Below, one piece after another: positions 35,095 to 45,685 of a stretch of 64,000 nt of DNA (its first letter is position 1; every line of letters starts with the position of its first letter). The DNA lies in NCBI RefSeq assembly GCF_014750655.1, contig NZ_JABBXD010000001.1, forward strand, positions 800,372 to 864,371, in the 5' to 3' direction. The notes below the pieces were generated by a model, which was not told where the DNA came from, did not search any database, and saw nothing but the letters and a program-made list of their open reading frames with translations. Source of the DNA: Salinimonas profundi (GTDB lineage Bacteria; Pseudomonadota; Gammaproteobacteria; Enterobacterales; Alteromonadaceae). A program made the translations under genes and the position numbers.

Positions 35095-35502
35095 ATGAGT
35101 AATCACAAATCTGAACCGACCTATACCATTGGCGAGCTGGCGCGCGAGTTCACTATAACCCCGCGTTCTATCCGCTTTTATGAAGAACAGGGGTTATTGA
35201 GTCCTCAGCGAACCGGACAAAACCGTATTTACTGTAACAAAGACCGCGTCAGGTTAAAGCTAATTTTACGTGGTAAGAGGTTAGGCTTCTCTTTGGCTGA
35301 AGTTAAAAACCTTTTTGAATTATATGACACCAACCCAAATTCTGCTGTTCAGCTGGAGACAATGCTTCACATGACAGAAAAGAAGCGTGCAGTTTTAACT
35401 CAGCAGCTTGAAGACATTACGTCGCTGATGAGTGAGCTGGATGATGTTGAAACCCGCTGCCGGGAAGAACTGGCTGAACTAAAACGAGGAAATATCGCAT
35501 GA
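35095..35502 (+). CDS. liuR: MerR-family regulator of leucine/isovalerate catabolism
   Basis: A 135-residue MerR-type regulator: N-terminal winged helix ([20 protein letters not shown]), wing with [16 protein letters not shown], then a dimerisation coiled coil. There is no metal-binding cysteine cluster, which fits the LiuR group that senses branched-chain acyl-CoA rather than metal. It heads the liu operon; its stop overlaps the liuA start (ATGA). Autoregulation through the adjacent palindromes is expected but inferred. Confidence 0.92.
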   Translation: MSNHKSEPTYTIGELAREFTITPRSIRFYEEQGLLSPQRTGQNRIYCNKDRVRLKLILRGKRLGFSLAEVKNLFELYDTNPNSAVQLETMLHMTEKKRAVLTQQLEDITSLMSELDDVETRCREELAELKRGNIA

Positions 35503-36668
35503 ATACGCTCTATCCCACTTTGAACTTTGGCCTGGGTGAAGACATTGATATGTTGCGCGACCAGGTCTACCAATTTGCTAAAAATGAAATTGCACCTCTG
35601 GCGGCTCAGGCTGACGAAGATAACCAGTTTCCCAATGCACTCTGGCCTAAACTGGGTGAGATGGGCCTGTTAGGTGTGACCGTTTCCGAACAATATGGCG
35701 GTTCGGAGATGGGCTATCTGGCGCATACCGTTGCGATGGAAGAAATCAGTCGTGCATCTGCAGGTATCGGTCTGAGTTATGGTGCACATTCTAATTTGTG
35801 CGTTAATCAGATTTTCAAAAACGGTAACGATGCGCAGCGTGAAAAATACCTGCCCAAGCTGGTGTCCGGTGAACATATCGGCGCCCTGGCAATGAGTGAG
35901 CCGAACGCGGGCTCAGATGTAGTCAGCATGAAACTACGCGCTGAAAAACGCGGTGATAAATATGTGTTATACGGCAATAAAATGTGGATAACGAACGGCC
36001 CAGATGCCCATACGTTCGTTATTTATGCCAAAACAGATACCAGTGCTGGTGCCAAAGGCATTACTGCATTTATTGTTGAAAAAGATTACCCCGGTTTTTC
36101 ACAGGCACAGAAGCTCGACAAACTGGGCATGCGCTCATCAAACACCTGTGAACTGATTTTCGAAGACTGTGAAGTGCCGGCCGAAAACATTCTGGGCGAA
36201 GAAGGTAAAGGCGTAAACGTACTGATGAGCGGTCTGGATTACGAGCGCCTGGTCTTATCCGGCGGTCCGCTTGGTATTATGCAGGCATGCATGGATGCCG
36301 TTGTGCCTTATATCCATGAGCGCGAACAATTTGGCCAGTCCATTGGTCAGTTCCAGCTGATTCAGGGCAAAATTGCTGACATGTATACACAGATGAACGC
36401 AGCCAGAGCCTACGTTTACACGGTGGCAAAATCCTGTGATCGCGGGGAAACCACCCGCAAAGATGCTGCCGGCGCAATTTTATACTCCGCCGAGCTGGCA
36501 ACAAAAATGGCGCTGGATGCTATCCAGCTTCTTGGTGGTAACGGCTATGTCAATGAGTATCCTACCGGTCGCTTACTGCGTGATGCAAAACTGTATGAGA
36601 TAGGCGCAGGAACATCAGAGATACGTCGTATGCTAATCGGGCGTGAGCTGTTTAAAGAGTCTGAATAA
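35499..36668 (+). CDS. liuA: Isovaleryl-CoA dehydrogenase
   Basis: An FAD acyl-CoA dehydrogenase converting isovaleryl-CoA to 3-methylcrotonyl-CoA, the first step specific to leucine breakdown. Family signatures are [18 protein letters not shown] and [20 protein letters not shown], plus the [19 protein letters not shown] ending. The [15 protein letters not shown] segment contains the region of the catalytic Glu typical of isovaleryl-CoA dehydrogenases, set earlier than in other members. The length of 389 is usual. It is translationally coupled to liuR by a 4-bp overlap. Confidence 0.95.
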   Translation: MNTLYPTLNFGLGEDIDMLRDQVYQFAKNEIAPLAAQADEDNQFPNALWPKLGEMGLLGVTVSEQYGGSEMGYLAHTVAMEEISRASAGIGLSYGAHSNLCVNQIFKNGNDAQREKYLPKLVSGEHIGALAMSEPNAGSDVVSMKLRAEKRGDKYVLYGNKMWITNGPDAHTFVIYAKTDTSAGAKGITAFIVEKDYPGFSQAQKLDKLGMRSSNTCELIFEDCEVPAENILGEEGKGVNVLMSGLDYERLVLSGGPLGIMQACMDAVVPYIHEREQFGQSIGQFQLIQGKIADMYTQMNAARAYVYTVAKSCDRGETTRKDAAGAILYSAELATKMALDAIQLLGGNGYVNEYPTGRLLRDAKLYEIGAGTSEIRRMLIGRELFKESE

Positions 36669-36687
36669 TTCATATTTTTGTTTAAAC

Positions 36688-36711
36688 CGAACTGGCGCTC
36701 TGGCCAGTTCG
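36688..36711 (+). other. 9-bp hairpin in the liuA-liuB gap
   Basis: CGAACTGGC (36688-36696) pairs perfectly with GCCAGTTCG (36703-36711) around a 6-nt loop, in the 65-bp gap. No U-run follows, so it is more likely an mRNA-stability or processing element than a terminator. It lies 12 nt before the liuB ribosome site (GGAGGG). Confidence 0.5.
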
Positions 36712-36733
36712 CTAGCTTATACTGGAGGGACAC

Positions 36734-38341
36734 GTGCCCGTTCTACCTACTTCCATAAATACCAACTCAGGTGAATTTGCCGAAAACGTGCAACATATGC
36801 AGACGCAGGTGGCAGATTTAGCGGACAAAGTTGAAAAAATTCGTCAAGGCGGCGGCGAAAAAGCAGCAGATCGTCATACGTCCCGGGGCAAGTTGTTACC
36901 CCGCGAACGAATCGAAGCGCTGTTGGATCCCTGTACACCTTTTCTAGAAATTGGCCAGCTTGCGGGCTGGGAAGTCTACGATGACTATGTTCCCGGAGCC
37001 GGCGTCATCGCCGGTATCGGCCGTGTCAGTGGTGTCGAGTGCATGGTGGTTGCTAACGATGCCACCGTAAAAGGCGGCACCTATTACCCGCTGACCGTCA
37101 AAAAACACTTACGTGCCCAGGAAATCGCCGAGCAAAATAACCTTCCCTGCATTTATCTGGTGGATTCAGGCGGTGCAAACCTGCCCCGGCAGGATGAGGT
37201 GTTTCCGGACAAAGAGCACTTTGGCCGCATCTTCTTTAATCAGGCTAATATGTCGGCCAAAAATATACCGCAAATCGCAGTGGTTATGGGTTCATGTACA
37301 GCAGGCGGCGCGTACGTACCTGCGATGGCTGATGTCAGTATTATTGTTAAAGAGCAAGGCACTATCTTTCTGGGTGGACCGCCTTTGGTCAAAGCTGCAA
37401 CTGGCGAAGTGGTGTCGGCCGAAGAGCTGGGCGGTGGCGATGTCCATACGCGCACATCTGGCGTGGCCGATTTACTGGCTAACAACGATCATCATGCGCT
37501 CACGTTGGCTCGCGATACGGTAAGTAGATTAAACCGCACCAAACCTGACCAGCTGGATATCAAAAAGCCGGTAGAACCGCGCTATCCCACCTCTGATATC
37601 TACGGCATTGTGCCTAAAGACAGTCGCAAATCTTATGATGTAAGAGAAATTATTGCCCGGGTGGTTGATGGGTCAGAATTTGATGAATTTAAGCCGCTTT
37701 ACGGCACCACGCTGGTATGCGGCTTTGCGCGTATATTTGGTTACCCGGTGGGCATTGTTGCCAATAATGGCATTTTGTTTGGCGAAAGTGCGCTTAAAGG
37801 TGCACATTTTGTCGAGTTATGTGCCCAACGTGGCATTCCACTGGTCTTTTTACAGAATATCACTGGCTTCATGGTTGGCAAACAATATGAGTCCGGTGGT
37901 ATCGCCAAACACGGCGCCAAAATGGTAACCGCTGTAGCCTGTGCAAATGTTCCCAAACTTACCGTGTTGATTGGCGGGAGTTTTGGTGCCGGCAATTATG
38001 GCATGTGCGGCCGGGCCTATGACCCGCGCTTCTTATTTATGTGGCCGAATGCCCGCATTTCAGTAATGGGCGGCGAACAGGCGGCCGGTGTACTGGCGCA
38101 GGTTAAACGGGATCAGAAAGAACGTGCCGATGAACAATGGTCAGCGGAAGAAGAAGAAGCTTTCCGTAAGCCGATCGTCGATACCTACGAAAAACAGGGT
38201 CATCCTTACTATGCTTCAGCGCGGTTGTGGGATGATGGCGTCATTGATCCTGCCGATACCCGTATGGTACTGGGCTTATCATTGTCAGCTGCGCTCAATA
38301 AACCTATTGAGAAGACGCAGTTTGGCATCTTCAGAATGTAA
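36734..38341 (+). CDS. liuB: Methylcrotonyl-CoA carboxylase, carboxyltransferase (beta) subunit
   Basis: A 535-residue carboxyltransferase that takes carboxyl from biotin on LiuD and gives it to 3-methylcrotonyl-CoA. Crotonase-fold halves are visible with the oxyanion-type motifs [13 protein letters not shown] and [15 protein letters not shown], and [20 protein letters not shown]. The start is GTG 36734 (GGAGGG seven nt upstream). It sits third in the liu operon. The [17 protein letters not shown] start region is standard for this subunit. Confidence 0.95.
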   Translation: MPVLPTSINTNSGEFAENVQHMQTQVADLADKVEKIRQGGGEKAADRHTSRGKLLPRERIEALLDPCTPFLEIGQLAGWEVYDDYVPGAGVIAGIGRVSGVECMVVANDATVKGGTYYPLTVKKHLRAQEIAEQNNLPCIYLVDSGGANLPRQDEVFPDKEHFGRIFFNQANMSAKNIPQIAVVMGSCTAGGAYVPAMADVSIIVKEQGTIFLGGPPLVKAATGEVVSAEELGGGDVHTRTSGVADLLANNDHHALTLARDTVSRLNRTKPDQLDIKKPVEPRYPTSDIYGIVPKDSRKSYDVREIIARVVDGSEFDEFKPLYGTTLVCGFARIFGYPVGIVANNGILFGESALKGAHFVELCAQRGIPLVFLQNITGFMVGKQYESGGIAKHGAKMVTAVACANVPKLTVLIGGSFGAGNYGMCGRAYDPRFLFMWPNARISVMGGEQAAGVLAQVKRDQKERADEQWSAEEEEAFRKPIVDTYEKQGHPYYASARLWDDGVIDPADTRMVLGLSLSAALNKPIEKTQFGIFRM

Positions 38342-38352
38342 GGAGTGAGCGC

Positions 38353-39159
38353 ATGACACATGAAGATTCTGCCGTCCTTTATCAGGTTGATGACCGAGGG
38401 GTGGCAACGGTAACGTTAAATAATCCGGATAAACATAACGCGTTTGATGATGCGATGATCGCAACACTGACTGACTATTTTCAGCAGGCAGCAAAAGATA
38501 AAGCTGTTCGCGTGGTTGTTCTGCAAGCGCGGGGGAAAAGTTTCAGTGCAGGCGCGAATCTGCAATGGATGCAGCGCATGGCGCAATATACAGAAGCGGA
38601 AAATGAACGTGATGCCATGGCATTGGCGACGATGCTACAAACATTGTACACATTGCCGAAGCTGACAATCGCGCGCGTTCAGGGGGCTGCCTTTGGCGGG
38701 GCAATTGGCCTTATCGCATGTTGTGACATTGCCATTGGCAGCCGATTGAGTAAGTTTTGCTTAAGTGAAGTAAAAATTGGCCTGATCCCTGCCACGATCG
38801 CGCCCTATGTGGTTGAAGCTATGGGTGCGCGCGTGTGTCGCCGATATTTTCAGACAGCCGAGGTCTTTTCTGCCCGTCGTGCCAGACGTCTTGGCTTGTT
38901 AAGTGAAGCCGTGACTGAGGATGAACTGGACTCAACCATCGAGGATGTGATCACCCAGGTAATTAAAAACGGGCCCAGTGCGGTTGGTCAGGCCAAGGCA
39001 CTGGTGGAGTATGTTGCCGGGGTACCGATCGATGAAGCATTAATGGAAAAAACCAGCAAATGGATTGCCAGTGTGCGCGTTTCAGAAGAAGGCCAACAAG
39101 GTCTGGATGCGTTTTTGAACAAACAGAAGCCGGCCTGGCAGGAGTCAAATAATGATTAA
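38353..39159 (+). CDS. liuC: Methylglutaconyl-CoA hydratase
   Basis: A crotonase-family hydratase that adds water to 3-methylglutaconyl-CoA, giving HMG-CoA. The oxyanion-hole motifs are KSFSAGANLQWM and the VQGAAFGGAIGLIACCDIAI stretch, with the family's SEVKIGLIPATIAPYV segment. It starts at ATG 38353 with AAGGAGTG upstream. Its last 8 bp overlap the liuD start (ATGATTAA), so the two are coupled. Confidence 0.93.
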   Translation: MTHEDSAVLYQVDDRGVATVTLNNPDKHNAFDDAMIATLTDYFQQAAKDKAVRVVVLQARGKSFSAGANLQWMQRMAQYTEAENERDAMALATMLQTLYTLPKLTIARVQGAAFGGAIGLIACCDIAIGSRLSKFCLSEVKIGLIPATIAPYVVEAMGARVCRRYFQTAEVFSARRARRLGLLSEAVTEDELDSTIEDVITQVIKNGPSAVGQAKALVEYVAGVPIDEALMEKTSKWIASVRVSEEGQQGLDAFLNKQKPAWQESNND

Positions 39160-41152
39160 AAAGATTCTGATTGCAAACCGGGGAGAGATAGCCTGTCGGG
39201 TAATTAAAACAGCACGTAAGCTTGGCATCGCAACAGTGGCGGTTTATTCAGACGCCGATGCCAAAGCGCTGCATGTGACGATGGCTGACGAAGCGGTGCA
39301 CATTGGCCCTGCCCCGTCAAAAGACAGCTACCTTAAAGCGGATAACATCCTAAAAGTGGCACAGACCCTCAATGTCGATGCGATCCATCCGGGATACGGC
39401 TTTTTATCTGAGAACGCCGATTTCGCACGCGCCTGTGCTGACAAAAACATCACTTTTATCGGGCCGGGCCCCGACGCGATCGCCGCGATGGGTTCAAAAT
39501 CTGCCGCCAAACATATTATGGAAGAGGCCGGCGTCCCGCTGGTACCTGGCTACCACGGTGACGACCAGTCTGTAGAAACGCTCAAACAGCATGCAGATGA
39601 TATGGGCTATCCGGTTCTTCTTAAAGCCGCTGCTGGCGGTGGTGGTAAAGGGATGCGCCAGGTGTGGAAAGCACAAGAGTTTGACAGTGCATTACAGGCT
39701 GCCAAGCGCGAGGCTATGGCCAGTTTCAGCGATGATGTCATGCTGATTGAGAAATATCTGACCAAACCACGCCACGTTGAGATTCAGGTTTTTTGTGATA
39801 CGCACGGTAACGGTGTGTATCTGTTTGAACGGGATTGCTCAGTACAGCGCCGACACCAGAAGATTATCGAAGAAGCGCCGGCGCCGGGTATGTCCGAATC
39901 CATTCGTCGACAGATGGGTGAAGCGGCGATTAAAGCAGCGCAGGCCATTAATTATGTTGGCGCCGGTACCGTCGAATTTCTGCTCGATGGTGACGATTTT
40001 TACTTCATGGAGATGAACACTCGACTTCAGGTTGAGCATCCGGTTACGGAAAAGATAACCGGCGAAGATCTTGTCGACTGGCAGATCCAGGTGGCCAATG
40101 GTCATCCGTTACCGAAAACCCAGGACGAACTTAAGTTATATGGTCATGCTTTTGAAGCCCGTTTATATGCTGAAGATCCTGAAAACGGCTTTCTTCCCGC
40201 TACCGGTAAACTGACCTTGCTGCAACCACCGGCTGAGTCGAAGCATGTTCGCGTCGATACCGGTGTGGTACAGGGTGATGATGTCTCAGTCTATTACGAC
40301 CCAATGATCGCTAAACTCATTGTATGGGATGAAAACCGGGAACGGGCGCTGCAGCGTCTGCTGGCGGCATTGCGCGACTATCACGTTGCCGGCGTAACCA
40401 CCAACCTGGAGTTTTTGTACAATGTCGCGGCCAGCGAGCCCTTCCAAAAGGCAGAACTGCTGACAACATTTGTTGAAAAGCATGAGTCGTTGCTGCTCAA
40501 CAGCCCCAAACAGGTCAATGATCAAATGCTGGCAGCAGCAGCCATGCTGATATTATTATCGGGACAGCAGAGTCAGTCACAGCATAAAAACGACCCTGAC
40601 TCTCCGTGGTCAATGTCCCTGGCATGGCGCCCCAACTTCCGGTACCAGCAAACGTTATCGTTTTGTGTGGGTGAGAAAGAACTGGATGTTGTGGTGACAC
40701 ATACCGGCACGGCCCAACGCACTAATCAATGGACGATGCGCATTGGTGATAATACTTATCAGGTGAGCGGTCAAATTGACGGACATGTACTGCAGGCACA
40801 AATCGATGGCTATCATCAGCGCATTGGCTGGGCAGCAGACGATGTACGCTACACGCTGTTTTCTGCCGCTGGCGCGGTCCATCTGGATTACCAGAAGCCT
40901 GACATGGGCGATGTTGGTGATACCGCTCACGATGGCGGATTTGCCGCTCCGATGAACGGCACCATCGTTGAGGTTTCTGTCAGTGAAGGCGAAGCTGTTA
41001 AAAAAGGCGCCACATTGCTGGTAATGGAAGCGATGAAGATGGAGCATAATATTACCGCCCCGTCCGATGGAACGGTTAAAGCAATTTATTATGCATCCGG
41101 CGATTTGGTTGATGGTGGCGCTCAGTTGCTGGAGTTTGAGGCAGATGAATAA
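39152..41152 (+). CDS. liuD: Methylcrotonyl-CoA carboxylase, biotin (alpha) subunit
   Basis: A 666-residue biotin carboxylase plus carrier. N-terminal ATP-grasp biotin carboxylase ([42 protein letters not shown]), a linker (BT) domain, and a C-terminal biotinyl domain with MEAMKMEH, the biotinylated lysine being K629. It carboxylates 3-methylcrotonyl-CoA together with LiuB and needs a biotin ligase encoded elsewhere. The stop overlaps the liuE start by 8 bp (ATGAATAA). Confidence 0.95.
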   Translation: MIKKILIANRGEIACRVIKTARKLGIATVAVYSDADAKALHVTMADEAVHIGPAPSKDSYLKADNILKVAQTLNVDAIHPGYGFLSENADFARACADKNITFIGPGPDAIAAMGSKSAAKHIMEEAGVPLVPGYHGDDQSVETLKQHADDMGYPVLLKAAAGGGGKGMRQVWKAQEFDSALQAAKREAMASFSDDVMLIEKYLTKPRHVEIQVFCDTHGNGVYLFERDCSVQRRHQKIIEEAPAPGMSESIRRQMGEAAIKAAQAINYVGAGTVEFLLDGDDFYFMEMNTRLQVEHPVTEKITGEDLVDWQIQVANGHPLPKTQDELKLYGHAFEARLYAEDPENGFLPATGKLTLLQPPAESKHVRVDTGVVQGDDVSVYYDPMIAKLIVWDENRERALQRLLAALRDYHVAGVTTNLEFLYNVAASEPFQKAELLTTFVEKHESLLLNSPKQVNDQMLAAAAMLILLSGQQSQSQHKNDPDSPWSMSLAWRPNFRYQQTLSFCVGEKELDVVVTHTGTAQRTNQWTMRIGDNTYQVSGQIDGHVLQAQIDGYHQRIGWAADDVRYTLFSAAGAVHLDYQKPDMGDVGDTAHDGGFAAPMNGTIVEVSVSEGEAVKKGATLLVMEAMKMEHNITAPSDGTVKAIYYASGDLVDGGAQLLEFEADE

Positions 41153-42050
41153 CTTTCCCGAAAAGGTCAGTCTTGTAGAAGTAGGCCCCCGCGATGGCCT
41201 GCAAAATGAAAAGGCTGAAGTTAGTACGCAAACTAAAGTAGAGCTGGTCGATTTACTGGCTGAAGCTGGCCATCGTCGCATTGAGACAGGTAGCTTTGTA
41301 TCACCTAAATGGGTGCCTCAGATGGCTGACTCAGGTGATGTTTTCGCCCGTATTAGTCGGCGTGAGGGTGTCTCCTACTCTGCCCTGACGCCTAATACAA
41401 AAGGGCTTGAAAATGCATTGGCAGCTAATGCCGATGAGGTTGCCATTTTCGGCGCAGCCTCAGAGTCGTTCAGTCAGAAGAATATCAACTGTTCGATTGA
41501 GGAAAGTTTGGCGCGGTTTGCCCCTGTTGTAGAAGAAGCGACGGCGAAAGGAAAGCCGGTACGCGGTTATGTATCCTGCGTGTTGGGCTGTCCCTATGAA
41601 GGTGAGATTGCGCCAGAGGCAGTAGCCAATGTCACCAGAAAGATGCTTGAAATGGGTTGCTATGAAGTTTCGTTAGGTGACACTATCGGCACGGGTACGC
41701 CGTTTAAAACGCAGCGCATGCTCGACGTGGTTACCGATGTGGTCCCCGTCGACAAGTTGGGGGCGCATTTCCATGATACGTACGGTCAGGCGCTGGCCAA
41801 TCTGTATGTCGCACTGTCTAATGGTGTATCGGTTATAGACAGTGCGGTGGCCGGCCTGGGCGGTTGCCCCTACGCCAAAGGCGCAAGTGGCAATGTTGCC
41901 ACTGAGGATGTGCTGTACATGCTCGACGGCATGGGGATCAGTACTGGCGTTGATATGCAAAAGCTACTCAAGGCAACGTCGTTTATCATGCATTCGGTGG
42001 GCAGAAAGCCGTCATCCAAGGTGGCAAACGCGCTAATGGATGCGTTTTAA
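41145..42050 (+). CDS. liuE: Hydroxymethylglutaryl-CoA lyase
   Basis: The last step of the pathway: splits HMG-CoA into acetyl-CoA and acetoacetate. A DRE-TIM metallolyase of 301 residues with [12 protein letters not shown] at the start, [23 protein letters not shown] (metal-binding HxH-like region) and the C-terminal loop signature [19 protein letters not shown] carrying the catalytic cysteine. ATG 41145 overlaps the liuD stop. The longer frame to 41067 lies inside liuD and is not credible. A strong terminator follows. Confidence 0.95.
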   Translation: MNNFPEKVSLVEVGPRDGLQNEKAEVSTQTKVELVDLLAEAGHRRIETGSFVSPKWVPQMADSGDVFARISRREGVSYSALTPNTKGLENALAANADEVAIFGAASESFSQKNINCSIEESLARFAPVVEEATAKGKPVRGYVSCVLGCPYEGEIAPEAVANVTRKMLEMGCYEVSLGDTIGTGTPFKTQRMLDVVTDVVPVDKLGAHFHDTYGQALANLYVALSNGVSVIDSAVAGLGGCPYAKGASGNVATEDVLYMLDGMGISTGVDMQKLLKATSFIMHSVGRKPSSKVANALMDAF

Positions 42051-42093
42051 CTCGCGTCTCTCGCGGCTCCTCTAGTAAAAGTTTGCATAAAAT

Positions 42094-42125
42094 AAAAAGC
42101 AGAGCTGTCACCGGCTCTGCTTTTT
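42094..42125. terminator. Bidirectional terminator between liuE and the Nramp-like gene
   Basis: AAAAAGCAGAGC (42094-42105) pairs with GCTCTGCTTTTT (42114-42125) around an 8-nt loop, with a T-run on the plus strand and an A-run on the other side. It lies between convergent genes and can serve both; its end touches the stop codon of the Nramp-like gene. Confidence 0.9.
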
Positions 42126-43378
42126 TATATAAACTTCCACCACAGAAATACTGCAAGAAAACCAAACAGATAAACCAGTCCCACATAACTGAGTACGACA
42201 AGCCACCGGCCCCCCTTTAGTGTTTCATCAAGGGACGACATCTTCACCAAACGGTGGTTTAACCAGGCAAACAAAGGGGTGGTTATAAATGCCAGAGTCA
42301 TTGCAAATCCTAACATTGCCAGCAGTGCAGATTTGAAAAACAACACAATGGTAAAACTGATAATGGCGACCACTGTCAGCACGCCTGAAAATTGCTTTTG
42401 CGGTATATCGGCGCTTCCTTTCAACAGAGAAAACGCCTCTGTAATGGCACGACAATAACCATCATACACAGTCAGCGCTGAGCCAAAAATACAAAGAAAC
42501 GCGATGATTGCAATCAGCCAGCGAGACCATTCGCCGATTGTGTTAGCGTACAAATCTACCAATTGCTGTGAAAACCCGATACCACCGCTGGCAAGCACCT
42601 GTCCACTTCCGTGAAGCACCAATGCGCCAAGCGCCAGAAATACCAGTGCCAGCAACATCGTTGTTATGTATCCCAGGTTAAAATCAAACAGGGCTGAAGT
42701 GGGTGTAACTGACTGGGTTTGTTTTTGTCGTTTCAGCCATAAAGACGTAATCGCCGATATTTCGATAGGCGCCGGCATCCACCCCATGGTCACAACCAGA
42801 AAACCGATAGCGACCAAAGACCAGGGAGACTCTGACTTAAATGATGCAGGTGCTACAGGCCCGTTCACCGCAGCGGCCGTGGCAGCGACAAGTGTCGATA
42901 CCACCAGAACGAACATAATCAGCTTGGCGATTTTATTCATTGCACTGAAGTGCCCGGCCAGCAAAATAAACAGAATGCTGGCTAATACAAGCGCCGATAA
43001 AATGGGAATTGGCAATGCTACCGGTAAAAAATAACCCAGCAAACTTGCAGAAAACATCAACAGTGCCGCCGCATTTACTACTGCTGCTATACAATTGACG
43101 CCAAGTGCAGCAACAAGGTATCCCCTGCCCATCCGGGCGTACCCCTGCTGCAGTGACTGGCCAGAACTGACGGTATAACTTACGGCAGCACGAAAAAAAG
43201 GGTATTTGAAAATATTTACAGCCAGAATCAACAGGGCCAGTTGCCATCCGTAGTTAGCGCCCGCCTGAGTTGCTGCGACAAGATGACTACCGCCTATTGC
43301 GGCTGTCGCCATAAGTATTCCGGGTCCGAGTGATCGAATAACGCGTTGAATAGAGGCGTATTGCTGCTTAACCCGCAT
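42125..43378 (-). CDS. Nramp-like transporter lacking the DPGN metal motif
   Basis: A 417-residue inner-membrane protein with about eleven spans, of the Nramp/SLC11 family. The first helix reads GPGILMATAAIGGSHLVAAT: the usual metal-binding DPGN is replaced by IGGS. The sixth-helix region is GWMPAPIEISA, retaining a MP motif but not the MPHN form. True divalent-metal Nramps need these residues, so the substrate is probably different (inference). A good ribosome site (AGGATT) precedes the ATG. It stands alone and converges on the liu operon. Confidence 0.8.
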   Translation of the reverse strand: MRVKQQYASIQRVIRSLGPGILMATAAIGGSHLVAATQAGANYGWQLALLILAVNIFKYPFFRAAVSYTVSSGQSLQQGYARMGRGYLVAALGVNCIAAVVNAAALLMFSASLLGYFLPVALPIPILSALVLASILFILLAGHFSAMNKIAKLIMFVLVVSTLVAATAAAVNGPVAPASFKSESPWSLVAIGFLVVTMGWMPAPIEISAITSLWLKRQKQTQSVTPTSALFDFNLGYITTMLLALVFLALGALVLHGSGQVLASGGIGFSQQLVDLYANTIGEWSRWLIAIIAFLCIFGSALTVYDGYCRAITEAFSLLKGSADIPQKQFSGVLTVVAIISFTIVLFFKSALLAMLGFAMTLAFITTPLFAWLNHRLVKMSSLDETLKGGRWLVVLSYVGLVYLFGFLAVFLWWKFI

Positions 43379-43462
43379 GACTGAATCCTACCCGCATAAT
43401 TATATTGTTATGGTTTTCCTGGTCAGGCAGACTGCCACGTTAGTCGCTCAGGTTCAATAAAC

Positions 43463-44641
43463 TCACCGGTCCTTTTCTTCAGGTAAAATTACAGTCAGCG
43501 CGATAGCAATCACCAACATTGCTGTCATTATATATACCACCGAAATATTTAGAACAGACTCCAGCACCGCATACAAGGCGCCAAAAGCCAGTAAAATCAA
43601 ACCTATTGCCGTATTACTGAATGCGACCAGTTCCGTTCGGCCCTGCCCTTCCCGCACATCCAGACTGTACGTTTTACGTCCTGTTCTTACACCAGTATGA
43701 GCAACAGAAAGTACAAAAAACAGCAAGCCGGATATCCATACTGACGCAGCATCAATAAGTAGCAGGCCGATACAGGCTAACACAGCAATAACGCCGGCCA
43801 GCTGCAGGGTGGTCCGTGCGCTGTAATCCGATACCCTGCCCCAGATAAGTGAGGATAGCATCGCTGCTGCAGCTTGTGCTGCAAGGTACAACGGGAGTAA
43901 TGCTTCTGCGCCAGCACCACTTTCCAGCATAAAATATGGCGCCACCAATGCGGAGTGAACAAACAGCCCTCTCACTAGCACGAACCGGTATACCACGGCA
44001 TCGAACTGCCAGAATGCTGTTTTTTCAGATGTTTGGTTGTCAGACTGGTCCGTATCGACATAGGTTTTTACCGGAAGCATCAGCAAGAATGTACAAAAAA
44101 ATGCCGCTGCGGCGGTGAGCACCAGACCGAGTATGGCGGCAATACCTAAGCGGTCCTGAAAAAATACCATCGGTACCGCTACCAGTAAGGTCAGAATGCC
44201 GGAAAGCGTTGACGCTTTGCCGATTAAATCGCCCCGCTCTCCCTTTTGAGCAACATCAGCTTCAATATCCTTTATCGTCAGCGAGCAAATCGAGCGCCCT
44301 ACACTGAGTATCACCAATGCAGCCAGAACGACCCATCCGGCACGGGTTTGCGCTAACAATAATCCAGCCAGAAATATTGCCAGTACAGCCAGCACCTGAA
44401 TGATGATACCTACTCGCCAGACAGTATGTCGGGCGCGCATTTTTCTTAACAGTATGCCTATAACTGCCTGTGGTAATAACGCACCGGATTCTCTTATAGG
44501 CACCAGCCATCCAATCATCCAGACCGGCGCACCCATCGAAATCAATAATGCAGGAAGTGTCGTTTTTGCCGAGATAAGAATGTCGGCCAGTTTATTGGCT
44601 GATAACGCCGCGATGAGTTTCTTTTTATGCTGGGAGGCCAT
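43463..44641 (-). CDS. MFS transporter
   Basis: A 392-residue protein with about twelve membrane spans and a central cytoplasmic loop (KTYVDTDQSDNQTSEK), as in major-facilitator carriers. The N-terminal MASQHKKKLIAALSANKLAD region is hydrophilic and is followed by the first span. ATG 44641 has AGGGAAC just upstream; a start 14 codons earlier has no ribosome site. The substrate is not recognisable. It is 84 bp from the Nramp-like gene on the same strand but not obviously linked in function. Confidence 0.8.
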   Translation of the reverse strand: MASQHKKKLIAALSANKLADILISAKTTLPALLISMGAPVWMIGWLVPIRESGALLPQAVIGILLRKMRARHTVWRVGIIIQVLAVLAIFLAGLLLAQTRAGWVVLAALVILSVGRSICSLTIKDIEADVAQKGERGDLIGKASTLSGILTLLVAVPMVFFQDRLGIAAILGLVLTAAAAFFCTFLLMLPVKTYVDTDQSDNQTSEKTAFWQFDAVVYRFVLVRGLFVHSALVAPYFMLESGAGAEALLPLYLAAQAAAAMLSSLIWGRVSDYSARTTLQLAGVIAVLACIGLLLIDAASVWISGLLFFVLSVAHTGVRTGRKTYSLDVREGQGRTELVAFSNTAIGLILLAFGALYAVLESVLNISVVYIMTAMLVIAIALTVILPEEKDR

Positions 44642-44816
44642 GGAGTTCCCTGTAACTGGCAAGCTGGGGCTGCCACCATGCAAGATGGTAACCGAATTGC
44701 TTCAACGGTAGCTGGTAATTACGAAGCAGTTCGTCACGCAGATCAGCAAATATCATTAGGAATATCGAACAAACTTCTTTCCTGTCATGATGTTAGCAAT
44801 TACGTAGTTAGCCTGT

Positions 44817-45350
44817 TTATCCCTGATTTTCAACCACCGTTTTCAGATTCTCCAGACCTGTCTCGAAATCCGGGCCCATCATGTTATCAATCATCAAAAC
44901 CAGATAACGATCTACAGGGTTGGCGCCGACTTCCCCACTATCACGCCAGATCACGCGGGTTCCTTCAGGGGTTGTCTCCAGTGTGATGCGACCTGTTGAT
45001 CCCATGTCATATTCAGGGAACCACAGACTGTATTCAACCTGCTTATTATGCTTTAGCTCGGTAATTTCCATCTCCCCACTGCCCTGGGTCGCACTTTGCC
45101 ATTTGGAATACATACCAATAGCCCGGTCGGGACCACCATATTCTATTTGCATATTCGGGTCACGCTGGAACCAGACGCCCCAACTGCTCCACTGCTTCAA
45201 ATCGACGACGCTGGGATAAATTTCAGCGGGCTCAGCATCAATCACAATACTTCGGCTAACTTCATATTCTTTGGGTAACAATAAGCCAACTGCCACAAAC
45301 AGCACCACAATCCCGGCCAGCCCGAAGATTATTTTTCTTAATAAGCTCAT
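44817..45350 (-). CDS. Membrane-anchored SRPBCC (START-like) protein
   Basis: A 177-residue protein with one N-terminal membrane span (IIFGLAGIVVLFVAVGLLL), then an SRPBCC/polyketide-cyclase fold (VSRSIVIDAEPAEIYPSVVD, then alternating strands and a long C-terminal helix GPDFETGLENLKTVVE). The domain forms a hydrophobic pocket; its ligand is unknown. An extended -10 promoter sits 30 nt upstream. It is divergent from glgC. Confidence 0.82.
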   Translation of the reverse strand: MSLLRKIIFGLAGIVVLFVAVGLLLPKEYEVSRSIVIDAEPAEIYPSVVDLKQWSSWGVWFQRDPNMQIEYGGPDRAIGMYSKWQSATQGSGEMEITELKHNKQVEYSLWFPEYDMGSTGRITLETTPEGTRVIWRDSGEVGANPVDRYLVLMIDNMMGPDFETGLENLKTVVENQG

Positions 45351-45379
45351 GATTTGTCCATAATGTTTAAAACTGTCAA

Positions 45380-45388
45380 ATTATAACA
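45380..45388 (-). promoter_or_regulatory. Extended -10 promoter of the SRPBCC gene
   Basis: On the minus strand the sequence TGTTATAAT is a perfect extended -10 (TGn plus TATAAT at 45380-45385). No good -35 is present, as is common for extended -10 promoters. A start of transcription near 45373 would give a leader of about 22 nt. The remaining 300 bp to glgC contain no gene that I can see. Confidence 0.55.
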
Positions 45389-45685
45389 CTTTTTTAACAT
45401 TTAGCAGATCCGGCGTCCACCCGGTGATATGGAACGACGGGGTCATCGTTACTTCGATTTCTGTATCTTATGAGAATTCAATATTTTTTAGCAGATATCG
45501 CGTAGTGAATTTAACGGATGCCGCATGATCCATTTCCGACACTTGTAACGTTTTATTCATATTCACACTGCCGGACTGGTTTCTTTGTCTGTGTTGTGTA
45601 CACTGAATATCTCGCCACAACTGACCAGATGAAGGCAGCACTCTTTTCAATTTCCTGAAAAGCAGACAGGACAGGAGGATTCCGA

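Noticed and set aside
40655..41281. Open frame of 208 residues on the minus strand over liuD/liuE
   Set aside because: It lies fully inside two strongly supported genes, has no ribosome site and no recognisable domain.
45585..45613. TTGTCT-17-TATCTC promoter of glgC
   Set aside because: Only 4/6 and 3/6 matches to consensus; kept out of the feature list.
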